From positions 1-5,128 of the forward strand of contig VGTA01000309.1 in NCBI GenBank assembly GCA_016874875.1: a stretch of DNA of 5,128 bases, in the 5' to 3' direction. Positions within the stretch are counted from its first letter, which is position 1. Each line of letters begins with the position of its first letter. Positions 5,128-5,128 of this stretch are shown piece by piece. Made by a program: the position numbers and the translations under genes. The notes under the pieces were generated by a model. It did no database searches. It saw only the letters and a list, made by a program, of their open reading frames with translations, and was not told where the DNA came from. The stretch comes from Deltaproteobacteria bacterium (GTDB lineage: Bacteria; Myxococcota_A; Bradymonadia; UBA7976; VGTA01).

Positions 5128-5128
5128 C

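Overview
The window is a compact, very GC-rich segment (roughly three-quarters G+C by eye) in which all five real genes lie on the minus strand. Read right to left, the order is: an SCP2 sterol-carrier-like protein, an LPLAT-family acyltransferase, an extended SDR (NAD-dependent epimerase/dehydratase-like) protein, an exported protein with a C-terminal SUMF1/FGE-sulfatase fold, and an RsuA-type rRNA pseudouridine synthase. Gene density is close to 100%. No gene-free stretch exceeds about 70 bases, and I see no tRNA, rRNA, mobile element or CRISPR array. The extreme base composition, the export-targeted SUMF1 protein with a TolB-N-like front end, and the lipid-handling SCP2/LPLAT/SDR trio suggest a Myxococcota-type bacterium (myxobacterium or Bradymonadales relative). 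This is inference from gene content and composition, not a proven assignment.

Region by region (minus-strand direction): 5128-5083 is a leader dominated by two long C-tracts (G-tracts on the plus strand), followed by a clean Shine-Dalgarno (SD). The SCP2 gene is at 5082-4759. A 42-nt gap with a 10-bp tandem repeat leads to the acyltransferase at 4716-3829. Its stop overlaps the preferred GTG start of the SDR (3832-2897) in a GTGA junction. A 36-nt gap, whose flanks form a 10-bp inverted repeat around the next start codon, precedes the SUMF1 gene (2860-878). That gene in turn overlaps the pseudouridine synthase (881-69) by another GTGA junction. A GC-rich hairpin directly after the last stop may end the transcript.

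The spacing suggests one transcript. The first three genes look like a lipid module: SCP2 would carry or present a hydrophobic ligand, LPLAT would acylate a glycerolipid-like acceptor, and the SDR would act on or sense a related metabolite. The SDR lacks the usual Ser/Thr and YxxxK catalytic residues, and the SUMF1 domain lacks the FGE catalytic cysteine pair, so two of the five proteins keep a known fold without its standard active site. In-frame 6- and 9-bp tandem repeats occur at three coding sites (GQ and AAG tracts in the SUMF1 protein, a GAS tail on the pseudouridine synthase) and are candidates for length variation between strains.

The right edge ends in G16-CCTT-G10, which could be a real homopolymeric leader or a sequencing/assembly artefact at a contig end.
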